This document shows positions 1 through 8,552 of a stretch of DNA of 37,935 nucleotides, one piece after another. The position numbers were made by a program, and so were the translations under genes. The notes beneath the pieces were generated by a model, which saw nothing but the letters and a program-made list of their open reading frames with translations, did not search any database and was not told the DNA's origin. Position 1 is the stretch's first letter. Each line of letters opens with the position of its first letter. Origin of the DNA: a virus; the IMG/VR virus record IMGVR_UViG_3300036766_000605, positions 1-37,935 of that record, one strand, 5' to 3'.

Positions 1-136
1 ATCTGGGTTAGCTGCTGGGATTCTAACGAATGATGGGTGGGAGATGAATCCGGCTACCTATAAAAATTTATCGTTTAAAATAGGGCTTGTTCTGTTCGTT
101 TTTTGCCCATTTAAAATGTATGGTTATAACCTTTAG
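1..136 (+). CDS. 3' end of a truncated upstream gene, possibly major capsid protein
   Basis: An open frame enters from the left edge (codons begin at base 2) and stops at TAG 134-136, leaving 44 residues that end in an aromatic, hydrophobic tail (LVLFVFCPFKMYGYNL). The next gene starts 14 bases later on the same strand. A gene directly before a head-tail adaptor is often the major capsid protein in podovirus-like genomes, and a hydrophobic beta-strand-like C-terminus would fit. That identity is inference from position only; no capsid motif is visible in 44 residues. Confidence 0.5.
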   Translation, partial: SGLAAGILTNDGWEMNPATYKNLSFKIGLVLFVFCPFKMYGYNL

Positions 137-150
137 GAAGGGCTACCAAA

Positions 151-777
151 ATGATTTTTAAGGAAATGATAGACGAAGTTGATCTTATTGTTAAGGATGA
201 TAGTCTGACTTCTCAGATTCCCTTTGTCATTAACGATATTCTTCAACTTGCTATAAATGAGCATAAGATTCCATCATTAAAACTACCGATGGTGGTACCT
301 ACAGTTGTAGGACAGTCTTGGGCTAATTTTCCTTCTGGGTTTTTTGGTAGCCTTCTTTATGCAGCTACACCAAATGGAGAAGTAACCATTGCTAAGAGCG
401 GTCTTATTGAGCTTATGGGAGATGAACCAGAGCTTGATGATGAGGGTGATGTTGAGAAGGTTGCTCAGGAAGGGTCTGTTCTTTGGTATAGAAAACGCCC
501 TTCTGGAGCTACCAACATCATTATTCTTGGATATAAATCTCCAAATCCTTTAGTTACTCCAAATGATACTCCATCATATGTCCCAGATTATCTTCATAGA
601 TGGATTCTTGTTTATGGGGCATCAGCGCATCTTTGGGGAATAAAGGAAGAAGGAGTTGAAGGATCAAAGCCTAATACAGTAAACTACCTTAACCTATTTA
701 CCCAAGGATTAAATATGCTTGGTACTTGGGTTGGCTCTCAAAAGAAACATTCAGCACGGAGTGTTTGGAATCGCTAA
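151..777 (+). CDS. head-tail adaptor-like protein
   Basis: This 208-aa protein starts at ATG 151 behind a purine-rich stretch (AGGAAGGG). The N-terminal third is helical (residues 1-45), followed by short beta segments (PTVVGQSWANFPSGFFGSLL) and a C-terminal helical part. This helix-strand-helix plan and the position after the probable capsid gene resemble the short adaptor/connector proteins of podoviruses (SU10-type and P22 gp4-like), which join the portal ring to the tail. No catalytic motif is present. The stop overlaps the next start (TAATG). The adaptor identity rests on architecture and synteny. Confidence 0.45.
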   Translation: MIFKEMIDEVDLIVKDDSLTSQIPFVINDILQLAINEHKIPSLKLPMVVPTVVGQSWANFPSGFFGSLLYAATPNGEVTIAKSGLIELMGDEPELDDEGDVEKVAQEGSVLWYRKRPSGATNIIILGYKSPNPLVTPNDTPSYVPDYLHRWILVYGASAHLWGIKEEGVEGSKPNTVNYLNLFTQGLNMLGTWVGSQKKHSARSVWNR

Positions 778-1058
778 TGCCAATAGATCCTATTAAAATA
801 ACTGAATTTGGGGGAATGAATAATACCAAGGAAAGGAGTCAAACTCCTAATGAGCCTCATGTTATTCTTAATGCGATTGTTGGAAATGATAAGAATGTAG
901 AGAAGAGACCTGGATATACAAGAAAGATGATTCTGATCAACGCTCATAGTGGATGGTCGGATGGAGACTTTATTATCTTTGTTGGAGAAAGTCCAGATCC
1001 TGTGACACAAACAGAGTCTGTAAGTTTTCAAGAATCTGTGGATGCAGAGGTACTCTAA
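777..1058 (+). CDS. N-terminal part of a split nozzle/stabilisation-type tail protein
   Basis: 93 aa, starting at ATG 777 (overlapping the previous stop) and ending at TAA 1056-1058, where the next ATG overlaps. The N-terminus has the pattern ITEFGGMNN followed by HVILNAIVGNDKNVEKRPGYT. This resembles the opening of P22 gp10-type stabilisation and podoviral nozzle proteins (FGG-(M/L)-(D/N)-N, then R(R/K)PGY). Such proteins are normally several hundred residues long; here the frame stops after 93 residues and the rest seems to continue in the next gene. Probably a subunit of the tail tip under the portal. Confidence 0.45.
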   Translation: MPIDPIKITEFGGMNNTKERSQTPNEPHVILNAIVGNDKNVEKRPGYTRKMILINAHSGWSDGDFIIFVGESPDPVTQTESVSFQESVDAEVL

Positions 1059-2143
1059 TGCAGAAGTTGTTTGTATCCTTTGATGGTGTAAGTAGGATTC
1101 CTCTTACTGATATTCCATATCCTGCAGAACCACTTTCTTATCAACGAGTAGGCAGTCTCGTCTATATCTCGAACAAGTATTGGAGAGGCGTCTATGACAC
1201 AAAATCGAACACAGTCAGAGAATGCGGTCTTACTCCTCCTGCGATTCCTTCATTGGTATACTCTGCCGTTGGGAGCCTCGTACCAGGAATATATTCCGTC
1301 TGTCTTACTACAGAAGCATCAGATGGACGACTCAGTGGAAACAGTGAAATTGCGGTTATTGAACTTACTATTACAGGTGGGATAACAATCTCCAATTTTG
1401 TTACAGGTATGGTGGTGTGGATAACAGATCCTTCTGGTTCTACTTTTTATTTTGCTGGAAGATCAGCATCTATACAGGCTTTGCCTGGAGTAACAGAACT
1501 TCCCTCCCTTTGGGCTTCTCCACCATTTAATTTCTCTGTAATAGCACTTCATGGTGGAAGAATGTGGGGAGCAAACGAAGGACTTCTGTATTATAGCTTT
1601 CCATTTGGCTATGAGTGGTTTAATCTTTACTCAGATGTTTTTGTTTTTACAGAAGATATCTGGATGCTTGCTCCAACAAGTTATGGACTCTTTGTTGGCT
1701 TTGAAGATGAGGTTATTTTCTTAGTTGGAACAGACCCAAAGAAGATGAAACCAACAAGAGTCGGAGATGGTGTTATAAAAGGTTCCCTTGTATATGGAGA
1801 TAGGATGGGGGATCTTGGAGATAACGTTCCTGTTTGGTTGACAAAGAGTGGATTCGTTGCCGCTCAACGTCCTACATTTGGCACCTTCGAAGAAGGAAGG
1901 GTAACTCCTTTAAGCCAAAATAAAGTGAAGTTTGATGTTGGAAGTAGAGCAGCTTCTCTATTTAGGTTAGTAGAAGGTGAACCACAGATTATATCTGCAT
2001 TTCCTAGTAGAAGTAAAGTGGCATTTGGTGACTCTGTTACAGCTGAAGTTATTAGGATGGGCAGAGTTTTTGTTAATGAATTTGAGAAAGTACAGGATGA
2101 CTTCGTTGGACTAAGTGAAGTTGTTACTGCAGAAATAACTTAG
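1058..2143 (+). CDS. C-terminal part of nozzle/stabilisation-type tail protein
   Basis: 361 aa from ATG 1058; the longer open frame upstream in this phase only shadows the preceding gene. It is mostly beta-rich with propeller-like repeats: an FN3-like segment around residues 70-110 (GIYSVCLTTEASDGRLSGNS), then several W/Y/F-rich blades (FSVIALHGGRMWGANEGLLYY, WMLAPTSYGLFVGFEDEVIFLVG). This matches the general make-up of nozzle-type tail proteins. With the preceding 93-aa protein it would form a protein of about 450 aa, the usual size of a single gene product in relatives. The family call is by pattern, not by a diagnostic motif. Confidence 0.45.
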   Translation: MQKLFVSFDGVSRIPLTDIPYPAEPLSYQRVGSLVYISNKYWRGVYDTKSNTVRECGLTPPAIPSLVYSAVGSLVPGIYSVCLTTEASDGRLSGNSEIAVIELTITGGITISNFVTGMVVWITDPSGSTFYFAGRSASIQALPGVTELPSLWASPPFNFSVIALHGGRMWGANEGLLYYSFPFGYEWFNLYSDVFVFTEDIWMLAPTSYGLFVGFEDEVIFLVGTDPKKMKPTRVGDGVIKGSLVYGDRMGDLGDNVPVWLTKSGFVAAQRPTFGTFEEGRVTPLSQNKVKFDVGSRAASLFRLVEGEPQIISAFPSRSKVAFGDSVTAEVIRMGRVFVNEFEKVQDDFVGLSEVVTAEIT

Positions 2144-2161
2144 AGAAGAAGGGAGAACAAA

Positions 2162-2752
2162 ATGCTTCAATTTTTAAGAGACTTTAAAGGGATCATGTAT
2201 GCCATCAAGCATTCTAAGGATGATGTTCGTTTGACTGGTAACGTGAGGTTGGAACACTTTCGAGATGGAGAGTGCTTGTATGACCACTGGATGAACAAAC
2301 CTAATATCTTCACAACTGAGGGGATGGCCTTCCTTAATAATGTTATGTTCCATGACATTGCTAAGCCTTCTATTGTTACTGTGTCTCCGTGGAGAGTCGG
2401 GATTTTTAAGAACAACGTGACCCCGGCTTTAGGCGATACCGCAGCTGCGAAACTTGGTTCTGGTGGAACCTATGGAGAATGTCAGGATGCTGACTATGAC
2501 TCTCCCGCCACCAATAAACCTGAACACGTAACTGTGGACACAGCCACGGCAGTTATTACAAATGCTGCTGCCAAAGCCGAGTTCACTATTGCTGCTACCA
2601 TCACAGTTTATGGAGCATTCCTTGGACTGACAGCGGCAAAGGTTACAGCCTCTGGAACTTTAATGTGTGCCAAGAAGTTTGACACTGCTCGACCTGTTGT
2701 GGATAATGATGTTTTGGCAGTAACCTATCAAATAACCTGTTCGAGTTCATAA
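2162..2752 (+). CDS. hypothetical virion-associated protein (tail/fibre region)
   Basis: 196 aa, ATG behind a good ribosome site (AAGGGAG, 8 bases upstream). The N-terminus is charged (residues 1-50); the middle has VGIFKNNVTPALGDTAA and a tyrosine/aspartate-rich stretch (GECQDADYDSPA); the rest is Ala/Thr/Val-rich beta. Proteins with an 'xGLFxNNxTP' segment are common in phage tail-fibre neighbourhoods, but I know no defined function. It is co-transcribed between the nozzle pair and the next virion gene and is followed by one of the four dispersed palindromes. Confidence 0.4.
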   Translation: MLQFLRDFKGIMYAIKHSKDDVRLTGNVRLEHFRDGECLYDHWMNKPNIFTTEGMAFLNNVMFHDIAKPSIVTVSPWRVGIFKNNVTPALGDTAAAKLGSGGTYGECQDADYDSPATNKPEHVTVDTATAVITNAAAKAEFTIAATITVYGAFLGLTAAKVTASGTLMCAKKFDTARPVVDNDVLAVTYQITCSSS

Positions 2753-2778
2753 GAAGATTCAATTATTGAATGTTCTGG
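2752..2778. repeat. dispersed imperfect palindrome, copy A
   Basis: The sequence reads AGAAgATTCAAT-t-ATTGAATgTTCT and sits in the 40-bp gap after the stop of the 2162-2752 gene. It is one of four related palindromes (others at 20741, 28815 and 35350) and the only one in the rightward late region. The core TTCAATtATTGAA is a perfect dyad. There is no T-run after it, so it is not an obvious intrinsic terminator; an operator or RNA processing hairpin is possible. Confidence 0.6.
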
Positions 2779-2792
2779 GATGAATTGAGATA

Positions 2793-3833
2793 ATGGCTGA
2801 CAAAAAAACTTTCATTAAGCATTCAACCCTCGGCAGTTTACTGTCTCCAGTTTACTGCCGGGGAATTATTAAAAAAATAGATTACAAGAAAGACACCTGT
2901 GATGTTGAGGTAGAGATTATACTGGATGCAAACGGGCTAACAAAGAAGCTCTATGAAAAAGTACCTTTTTATTATCACTGTGATAATGATGTGGAAGAGA
3001 GAGAAGTTGAGGGAGATCCTGAAAACAAAGCTTTGTATGGAGGGGCAACAGCTTTTGATATTGACGATAGAGTTATTATTGTAGCTATTAGAAAGGATAA
3101 TGGGTCAGGTAAAAAATGGGACTATAAATTGTTGAAGGTTGTTGGGTTCCAGGATAAAGATAAAGATAAAAAAGATCAAGACAAAAAAGGCTGTGTGTAT
3201 TGTAAAGGAGCAATATTTAATGAGAAGTACTATGCATATAACTCTAATTCTTCAGTAGAAGCACGAAGTAAGATGAGATATACAGTAATCCCTCCAAGAT
3301 ATGACATCATAGAAGACGCAGTTACTACTATTACTCCTGGAGACTACCCAAGTCACTATACTACTTTTAATTTTAATAAAAGTTTTAAGTTTAGTAGAAT
3401 TATTATTCCTACTGATTTAGTTGAAATTGTATGCACTGTTGATATTAGTAAGGCTTCTATGGAGTTGTGGACTCTGTTTGTAGCAATAAGTAATATACCA
3501 AATATATATCTCATTGCTGACACGATGTGGCTAACTGGGCCATATGTTTATGGTATAACAGACACTGGTAGGCCTTATGTACCAGATCTTACTTTTGGAA
3601 GTAAATTTAAAATAGTAAATTGCCTTCCCTATGGAACGTGGATGACTCCAAGTGATGTTATAACTGTCTTCTTAGGTCAAGCATATACCAGATATTCACA
3701 TGATATATCAGCTGGTATAACTATCACACTTGATTCAGTAGCAGTTTATGGTATAACAGATAATCCCTCTAATCCTTGGATAACAGAAGTTGTTGGTATA
3801 CTCCCTATACCTAAGAAAGATGGAGTAGCTTAA
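2793..3833 (+). CDS. hypothetical virion protein
   Basis: 346 aa. The N-terminal 120 residues look like a small beta-domain (GIIKKIDYKKDTCDVEVEI, DDRVIIVAI) as seen in phage baseplate/hub spike-type OB folds. A very charged lysine/aspartate linker follows (KDKDKDKKDQDKKGC, about residues 122-136). The C-terminal half is beta-rich and contains VYGITD twice. The OB-like start is only suggestive, and I cannot assign a function. It starts just after palindrome copy A, with a weak ribosome site (TTGAGATA). Confidence 0.4.
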   Translation: MADKKTFIKHSTLGSLLSPVYCRGIIKKIDYKKDTCDVEVEIILDANGLTKKLYEKVPFYYHCDNDVEEREVEGDPENKALYGGATAFDIDDRVIIVAIRKDNGSGKKWDYKLLKVVGFQDKDKDKKDQDKKGCVYCKGAIFNEKYYAYNSNSSVEARSKMRYTVIPPRYDIIEDAVTTITPGDYPSHYTTFNFNKSFKFSRIIIPTDLVEIVCTVDISKASMELWTLFVAISNIPNIYLIADTMWLTGPYVYGITDTGRPYVPDLTFGSKFKIVNCLPYGTWMTPSDVITVFLGQAYTRYSHDISAGITITLDSVAVYGITDNPSNPWITEVVGILPIPKKDGVA

Positions 3834-3905
3834 ATGGCAGTTGATGACAGTTATACTAAATCATTACTTCATTTCATTGAGTTAAATTTTATGGATCTTA
3901 TTTAA
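3834..3905 (+). pseudogene. vestigial 23-codon start of a concanavalin/LamG-type phage protein
   Basis: ATG directly follows the stop at 3831-3833 and the frame runs 23 codons to TAA 3903-3905; ATG of the next gene follows at once. The peptide MAVDDSYTKSLLHF matches the opening commonly seen in phage proteins with a LamG/concanavalin fold ('DSYTKLLLHFDG...'). After LLHF the sequence drifts and stops. It could be a decayed gene start left by recombination, or a tiny real gene that couples translation of the next one. Confidence 0.4.
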
Positions 3906-5771
3906 ATGTCCTCTTTAGCTGACGATATCTTTACTGGAACTAATGGTGACTCCCCAAGAAGCTGGTTATGGTCAGTTATAACTGGCACTCCAAGTATATA
4001 TAATAATACTTTAAGGTTGTTAACTGCTAATGGAGATGCTCTAAGGAGTACTTTCTGGTTTATAGGAGATTTTGAAGTACAAATAGATTTTGATTGCACG
4101 ACTGATCTAGCTACTAATAGTTGGGGTCTTGACTTAGTAGTTAGAATAGATGAGACTCATCGAGGGTACTTTCGTGCTGGTTATACAGGGTCAGCAAAGA
4201 TATATCAAATAGGATATGTTAATGGTGGAAGTTGGAGTTATTCAAATTATACTCGTACACAAACTCCAACTGGTAAATTAAAAATTAGTAGAAGTAGTAA
4301 TGTATTTACTGCATCATTTTGGAATGGGTCTTCATGGACAGCAGAACCAACTTTCAATATTGGAAGTGCAGGAAATGTAGTTCATATTGATTTGATTGCC
4401 GCAAAGTGGGATGGAAACCCAAGTATAACAGGGTATTTTGATAACTTTCTTGTTAACAGTGGCACTCCTATTTTTCCATCAGCAGACCTATCAGAGTCAC
4501 TACAGTCCTTAGACTCAGTTATTGAGAACATGAAGTTTTGGTCTGCTAATATTGAAGATGTACTTAATGTAATAGATATTAATGGATTTTGGTTTGATAA
4601 TCTTATAGAAGAAATATTAAGTTTTTCAGATGTTAAAGCTGATGATAACTTACTTACGACCTTTCCTCTTTCATTAGATTCTGTAAGTATAATTGAAGCT
4701 CTATTAATAGATGTTACTCCTATATTAATTATATTAGAGTCTTTAAATATAGACGATTGGCCTTTAGTAGGATGGGTAAAGACTATTGCAGAAGCAATAA
4801 CCACAACTGATCTTGTATCAGTACTTACTGCCATACTTGCAGATGAACATCTAAACCTATCATCAACCTTGCTTTCGCAATGGACAGGATCAAGAACAAT
4901 AGCAGAAACAATTCTATTTGAAGATATCTCAGTTCAGATAAAAATATTATCTGATCTCATTGCTGATGTTTTAACAACTGTAGATGCATCACCCGTTACT
5001 TTAGCTATTGAAGTAATAGAGTATCTTATCCTTGTAGATACTTTACTTAGTCCTATTCTTGCAACTATAGCAGAATTAATCGCCTTAACAGATGAGGCTA
5101 CAAAGGGTTGGCATTTTCTTATTGAAGAAGCAATTAGTGTTGTTGATGCTTTACTTCATAAGCTCACAACCAAACCAATAATTACTGATGTTGTAAGTCC
5201 AATAGATATATCTTCCAACAATCTAATCCTTCGTTTACAGATTAGTGATGTTGTTGCAGCTATTGAGGCTATATCAATCCAACAATACCTTAATGCTCTT
5301 GTTCTGGATAGTTTGGGACTGGAGCTTGGGGTTGTTTTAGATGGAGAGGTATGGCAGTGCTGGGTATTAACAACTAAGACTTTTAATCCGTCTGTATTCT
5401 CTAATTTTAATTTCAATTCATTCTTCAACTTTCTTGGTAAAAGTTGGGGAATAAAAGAAGATGGGTTGTATTCACTTGAAGGTACAACCGACAACGGAGC
5501 AAAGATAACCCCCGGTGTTATACTTGGAAGTTCTAACTTTGGTATTGAGTCAGAGAAATATTTTAGAATGGCCTACTTTGGAATAGTAGGTGGGTCTATT
5601 CCTGCAATCAAAATCACAAACGAAGATGGAACTTATAAAATATATGCTATTAATACTAAGGGAGAAGCAAAGTTATCTCGAGATATTCGAGGGAGATATT
5701 TAACTATTAGTATAAGTGACTTTGATTCCCTCGATTTTACTGAACTTATTCCTGTTGTTTTAACAAGGTAA
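3906..5771 (+). CDS. modular adhesin-like virion protein with N-terminal LamG-like domain
   Basis: 621 aa. Residues 1-190 form a beta-sandwich-like domain resembling LamG/concanavalin modules (DDIFTGTNGD, then NTLRLLTANGDALRS, FEVQIDFD, HIDLIAAKWDGN), a glycan-binding fold frequent in phage tails. Residues 200-460 contain irregular ~20-residue acidic/hydrophobic units of the form I-x-E-x-L-x-x-x-D (EEILSFSDVK, AEAITTTDLV, AETILFEDIS). From about residue 480 a third domain begins with CWVLTTKTFNPSVFSNFNFN and continues through SLEGTTDNGAKI, a C-terminal segment I recognise as recurring in phage tail proteins. Probable role: surface attachment or tail decoration. Confidence 0.5.
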   Translation: MSSLADDIFTGTNGDSPRSWLWSVITGTPSIYNNTLRLLTANGDALRSTFWFIGDFEVQIDFDCTTDLATNSWGLDLVVRIDETHRGYFRAGYTGSAKIYQIGYVNGGSWSYSNYTRTQTPTGKLKISRSSNVFTASFWNGSSWTAEPTFNIGSAGNVVHIDLIAAKWDGNPSITGYFDNFLVNSGTPIFPSADLSESLQSLDSVIENMKFWSANIEDVLNVIDINGFWFDNLIEEILSFSDVKADDNLLTTFPLSLDSVSIIEALLIDVTPILIILESLNIDDWPLVGWVKTIAEAITTTDLVSVLTAILADEHLNLSSTLLSQWTGSRTIAETILFEDISVQIKILSDLIADVLTTVDASPVTLAIEVIEYLILVDTLLSPILATIAELIALTDEATKGWHFLIEEAISVVDALLHKLTTKPIITDVVSPIDISSNNLILRLQISDVVAAIEAISIQQYLNALVLDSLGLELGVVLDGEVWQCWVLTTKTFNPSVFSNFNFNSFFNFLGKSWGIKEDGLYSLEGTTDNGAKITPGVILGSSNFGIESEKYFRMAYFGIVGGSIPAIKITNEDGTYKIYAINTKGEAKLSRDIRGRYLTISISDFDSLDFTELIPVVLTR

Positions 5772-5775
5772 AGAG

Positions 5776-6987
5776 ATGGCTATAAACCTTACCGCAGAAA
5801 CATATAAGTTTATTATCCGAAAACGAGAAGTTGAGGATAAAACTAAGGATATATTAAAGAAAATACTTCATGATACAGCTGAAGTTGGTCATGTACTTCC
5901 GTCTGGTACACTTAACGAAGCGATCTCTGACTTCAATATTTTAAAAAGAATTGCCATTACAGAGAAAGATGTTGAACTTGTAAAGGAGCAGTTAGAACAG
6001 GAATTAACTGAACTTGATCTTGCTTATAGACAACAAATTTCTACTGCTCAATGGTCTTTAGAGCAAGAAGAACAACAACTTCTTGCTGACTTAGAAGAGG
6101 AAATTGCTGGTCTCGAGAATTTCTATGATATGGCAGAACAAGATCTTGCTTATACTCTCCTTCAAGTAGAGGAAAGACAGGTTGCTGTCAACAACGCTAT
6201 CACTGCTTTTGGTATTGAAAAGGTTCAACTTGAAAGACAGATGATGGATCAAGATGTGTTAGTTATGCCTTATCAAACTCAGTTAATAAATGCAAGGATA
6301 TTGGTTATTGTAAAGAAACTGGAAATGTTGCCATATCTTCAAAGTATTATAGATAAGGAAAGAGAACTACTTATTTACATGGCAACTACAATGGGGTATG
6401 AGCAGCAGTTAGTTGAAGCTAAGAAACAACTTCAATCTGCACAACAACCTTTACTTAGCATGATGTATGATCTTGCGAGTAAGAAAATTGAATATGCTTA
6501 TGCTCATAGAGTTGAAACAAATGTTCTTATTGATGCTGCCATCTTCGATAAAACAAAAGTTGATGCTGATAGTAAAAGAACAGATGCTGTTATTAACGTA
6601 ATGAAAAATGAATATCTGTCTGATCAAGTAAAAAAGAGAGTTGCCAGAATAAAAAACAGTACAGAGTTAAGACGTTTAACAGATGCAAAGGACTTACTCT
6701 TTAATAAGATACAGACTGATATGTCGATTGCTAATGAAAATATGAGTGTTGATCGTCAGGTATTATCTCAAAAGGATCTTATTCACTCTACACGTAATGA
6801 GAGTGGATTAACAAATGAGCAGTTACTTTCTGGACTTAGGATGGTAATAGCAGAAAGTCTTACTGATAGTGCTATTGACGTATCAAGGTTTGATGCTCAG
6901 GAATATGCTCGTCACCTGTTTGAAAGAATTAAGATTATGTCTCAGGCGGAATTAACTTCTACCTTTAATCACTACGTTGAGAGTTAG
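5776..6987 (+). CDS. long coiled-coil virion protein 1
   Basis: 403 aa, almost entirely heptad-rich helix. Clusters such as VKEQLEQELTELDLAYRQQI and EEQQLLADLEEEIAGLE occupy residues 70-240; no cysteine, signal peptide or enzymatic motif is visible. It starts 5 bases after the adhesin stop with AAGGTAAAGAG as ribosome site. It precedes a second coiled-coil protein of nearly the same length, suggesting a partnered assembly. Possible roles are fibre shaft, scaffold or ejection component; the sequence does not decide between them. Confidence 0.45.
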   Translation: MAINLTAETYKFIIRKREVEDKTKDILKKILHDTAEVGHVLPSGTLNEAISDFNILKRIAITEKDVELVKEQLEQELTELDLAYRQQISTAQWSLEQEEQQLLADLEEEIAGLENFYDMAEQDLAYTLLQVEERQVAVNNAITAFGIEKVQLERQMMDQDVLVMPYQTQLINARILVIVKKLEMLPYLQSIIDKERELLIYMATTMGYEQQLVEAKKQLQSAQQPLLSMMYDLASKKIEYAYAHRVETNVLIDAAIFDKTKVDADSKRTDAVINVMKNEYLSDQVKKRVARIKNSTELRRLTDAKDLLFNKIQTDMSIANENMSVDRQVLSQKDLIHSTRNESGLTNEQLLSGLRMVIAESLTDSAIDVSRFDAQEYARHLFERIKIMSQAELTSTFNHYVES

Positions 6988-6990
6988 ATA

Positions 6991-8172
6991 ATGTCGACAG
7001 AAGTATTTGAAAGAGCTAAGGCAAGAGAAGCCAAGATATATAGTCATACTGAGGTAGACCTATTAAGAGCTGCTGGTCACCAGTTTGTTGTAAAGGCTAT
7101 TGAGAATACAAGACTTGATCTCGAAGGTAGAAGAATAAGGCAGGATATTTATGTATTAACTGAATATGAATTACTTAAGATGGCTCAACTTGACTATATA
7201 TTATATGTTGGACTTGGCAAGATTAGTTCTGATAGACTCGTTCTTGTTGCTCGAATTGCATCTAAGAGAGTAATAAAGCAATATGATTATGCTTTAAGGC
7301 AGAAGAAACTTACTGTTAAGGAATACTCTAATCTTATTGCAGATGAATTGATGTTAGCAAAAGAGAGTGCCCTTGCTATATATGAGGCAGAAAATGAAAT
7401 CTTAACTTTAAAGGTTCAACTCTATATACAAGAAACAACTCTCAAGATAGAAGAACTTCAGGCAAAGATTCAAGAAGAAGGATTAAATCTCAAGAAGGCT
7501 GAGATGGAAGTTGTTGAAGCTGAACTTGAAGTTCAAAAGACTGCTCTTAAGATTACAAGGGAAATTCTAAGAGTACTGGAAATTCAAGTAGAAATCTTCA
7601 ATGTACTATATGAGATTACCTATATTGGAGTAAAAGTTGCTGGAGTTAGAGCTGACATTGCTGAGTTAACTTCTTCCATTGAACGAACTAAGGTATCTAA
7701 ATACAAACTTGATGCTGAAAAGGAGCAGTTTAGAGTAGAAATCGAGGGTATAGCAAAGAAGTTAGCACAAGACATTCTGTCGATAGGATTAAAAACTGAA
7801 ATGTTAGCAGAAGAAGAGGTTGCTTCTCAAAGATACTATGATACAATATCTGTTCTAATAACAGCAGAATTAGCAGAACAGATTGGTAGGATACAAATAA
7901 AAAGACTTCTTAACCAAGTTATATTAGAGGGGTCGAGTCAGGATGTTGCATTTGCTATTAAAGATAGTCAACTCAGCAGTGAACTTACCACCATGAAGCA
8001 AACAGAGATGGAGACTGACCAGCAAAATACTTTATTAATTGACGATGAAAAGGAGAATAATATGACAACAAGGGCAGATATAATTATTCAAGCTGCTGAA
8101 GCAGAAGCAGCAGAGGCACTAACTGCTACTGTACAGCATAAACTTTTATTTGGTACTATGCCTAGACCATAA
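6991..8172 (+). CDS. long coiled-coil virion protein 2
   Basis: 393 aa, 3 bases after the first coiled-coil gene. Dense heptads run from about residue 120 to 260 (TLKIEELQAKIQEEGLNLKK, AEMEVVEAELEVQKTALKIT) and an Ala/Glu-rich helix lies near the C-terminus (AEAEAAEALTA). No cysteine and no catalytic motif are seen. Similar size, composition and adjacency to the 5776-6987 product suggest a pair arising by duplication or working together, though residue-level similarity is not obvious by eye. Confidence 0.45.
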   Translation: MSTEVFERAKAREAKIYSHTEVDLLRAAGHQFVVKAIENTRLDLEGRRIRQDIYVLTEYELLKMAQLDYILYVGLGKISSDRLVLVARIASKRVIKQYDYALRQKKLTVKEYSNLIADELMLAKESALAIYEAENEILTLKVQLYIQETTLKIEELQAKIQEEGLNLKKAEMEVVEAELEVQKTALKITREILRVLEIQVEIFNVLYEITYIGVKVAGVRADIAELTSSIERTKVSKYKLDAEKEQFRVEIEGIAKKLAQDILSIGLKTEMLAEEEVASQRYYDTISVLITAELAEQIGRIQIKRLLNQVILEGSSQDVAFAIKDSQLSSELTTMKQTEMETDQQNTLLIDDEKENNMTTRADIIIQAAEAEAAEALTATVQHKLLFGTMPRP

Positions 8173-8178
8173 TAAGCT

Positions 8179-8550
8179 ATGCCTAAGTCTGTACGAGAAA
8201 TACTTAAAGATGTACAGCATGGCGCAGTTAGTCATATTTATCCCTTCGATAGAAATGAGATAGTTGAGAACTCTCCTTTTAGATTTGTAGGTAAATGGTT
8301 TGAGACAACTTTTTATATTGGCGGAAAGATTGATACTGTTGGCGAACAGGAAATCTTAACTCGAACCTATACAGTGTTAACAAGGTTCGGCAAGATAGAA
8401 AATATAAAGTCTACTGATTTATACGAATATGCTGTAGAAGAACAAGTAACTTTAATAAAGAGGTGGGATGGGAAGAAGGGAATGTTCTTCTTTAAAGATA
8501 TTTCAAATTATAAAAACTGGACAATTATTCCAGTAGATTTTGTGAGGTAA
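8179..8550 (+). CDS. hypothetical protein
   Basis: 123 aa, mixed alpha/beta, with aromatic and charged residues alternating in strand-like runs (KWFETTFYIGGKIDTVGEQE, TRTYTVLTRFGKIENI). No family recognised. It lies 6 bases after coiled-coil protein 2 with little ribosome-site sequence, so translational coupling is likely. Gene order suggests a minor virion or assembly protein. Confidence 0.4.
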   Translation: MPKSVREILKDVQHGAVSHIYPFDRNEIVENSPFRFVGKWFETTFYIGGKIDTVGEQEILTRTYTVLTRFGKIENIKSTDLYEYAVEEQVTLIKRWDGKKGMFFFKDISNYKNWTIIPVDFVR

Positions 8551-8552
8551 AG

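Noticed and set aside
4382-4834. Leftward 150-codon frame inside the adhesin gene
   Set aside because: Shadow of the 3906-5771 gene; no ribosome site, wrong strand for the late region.
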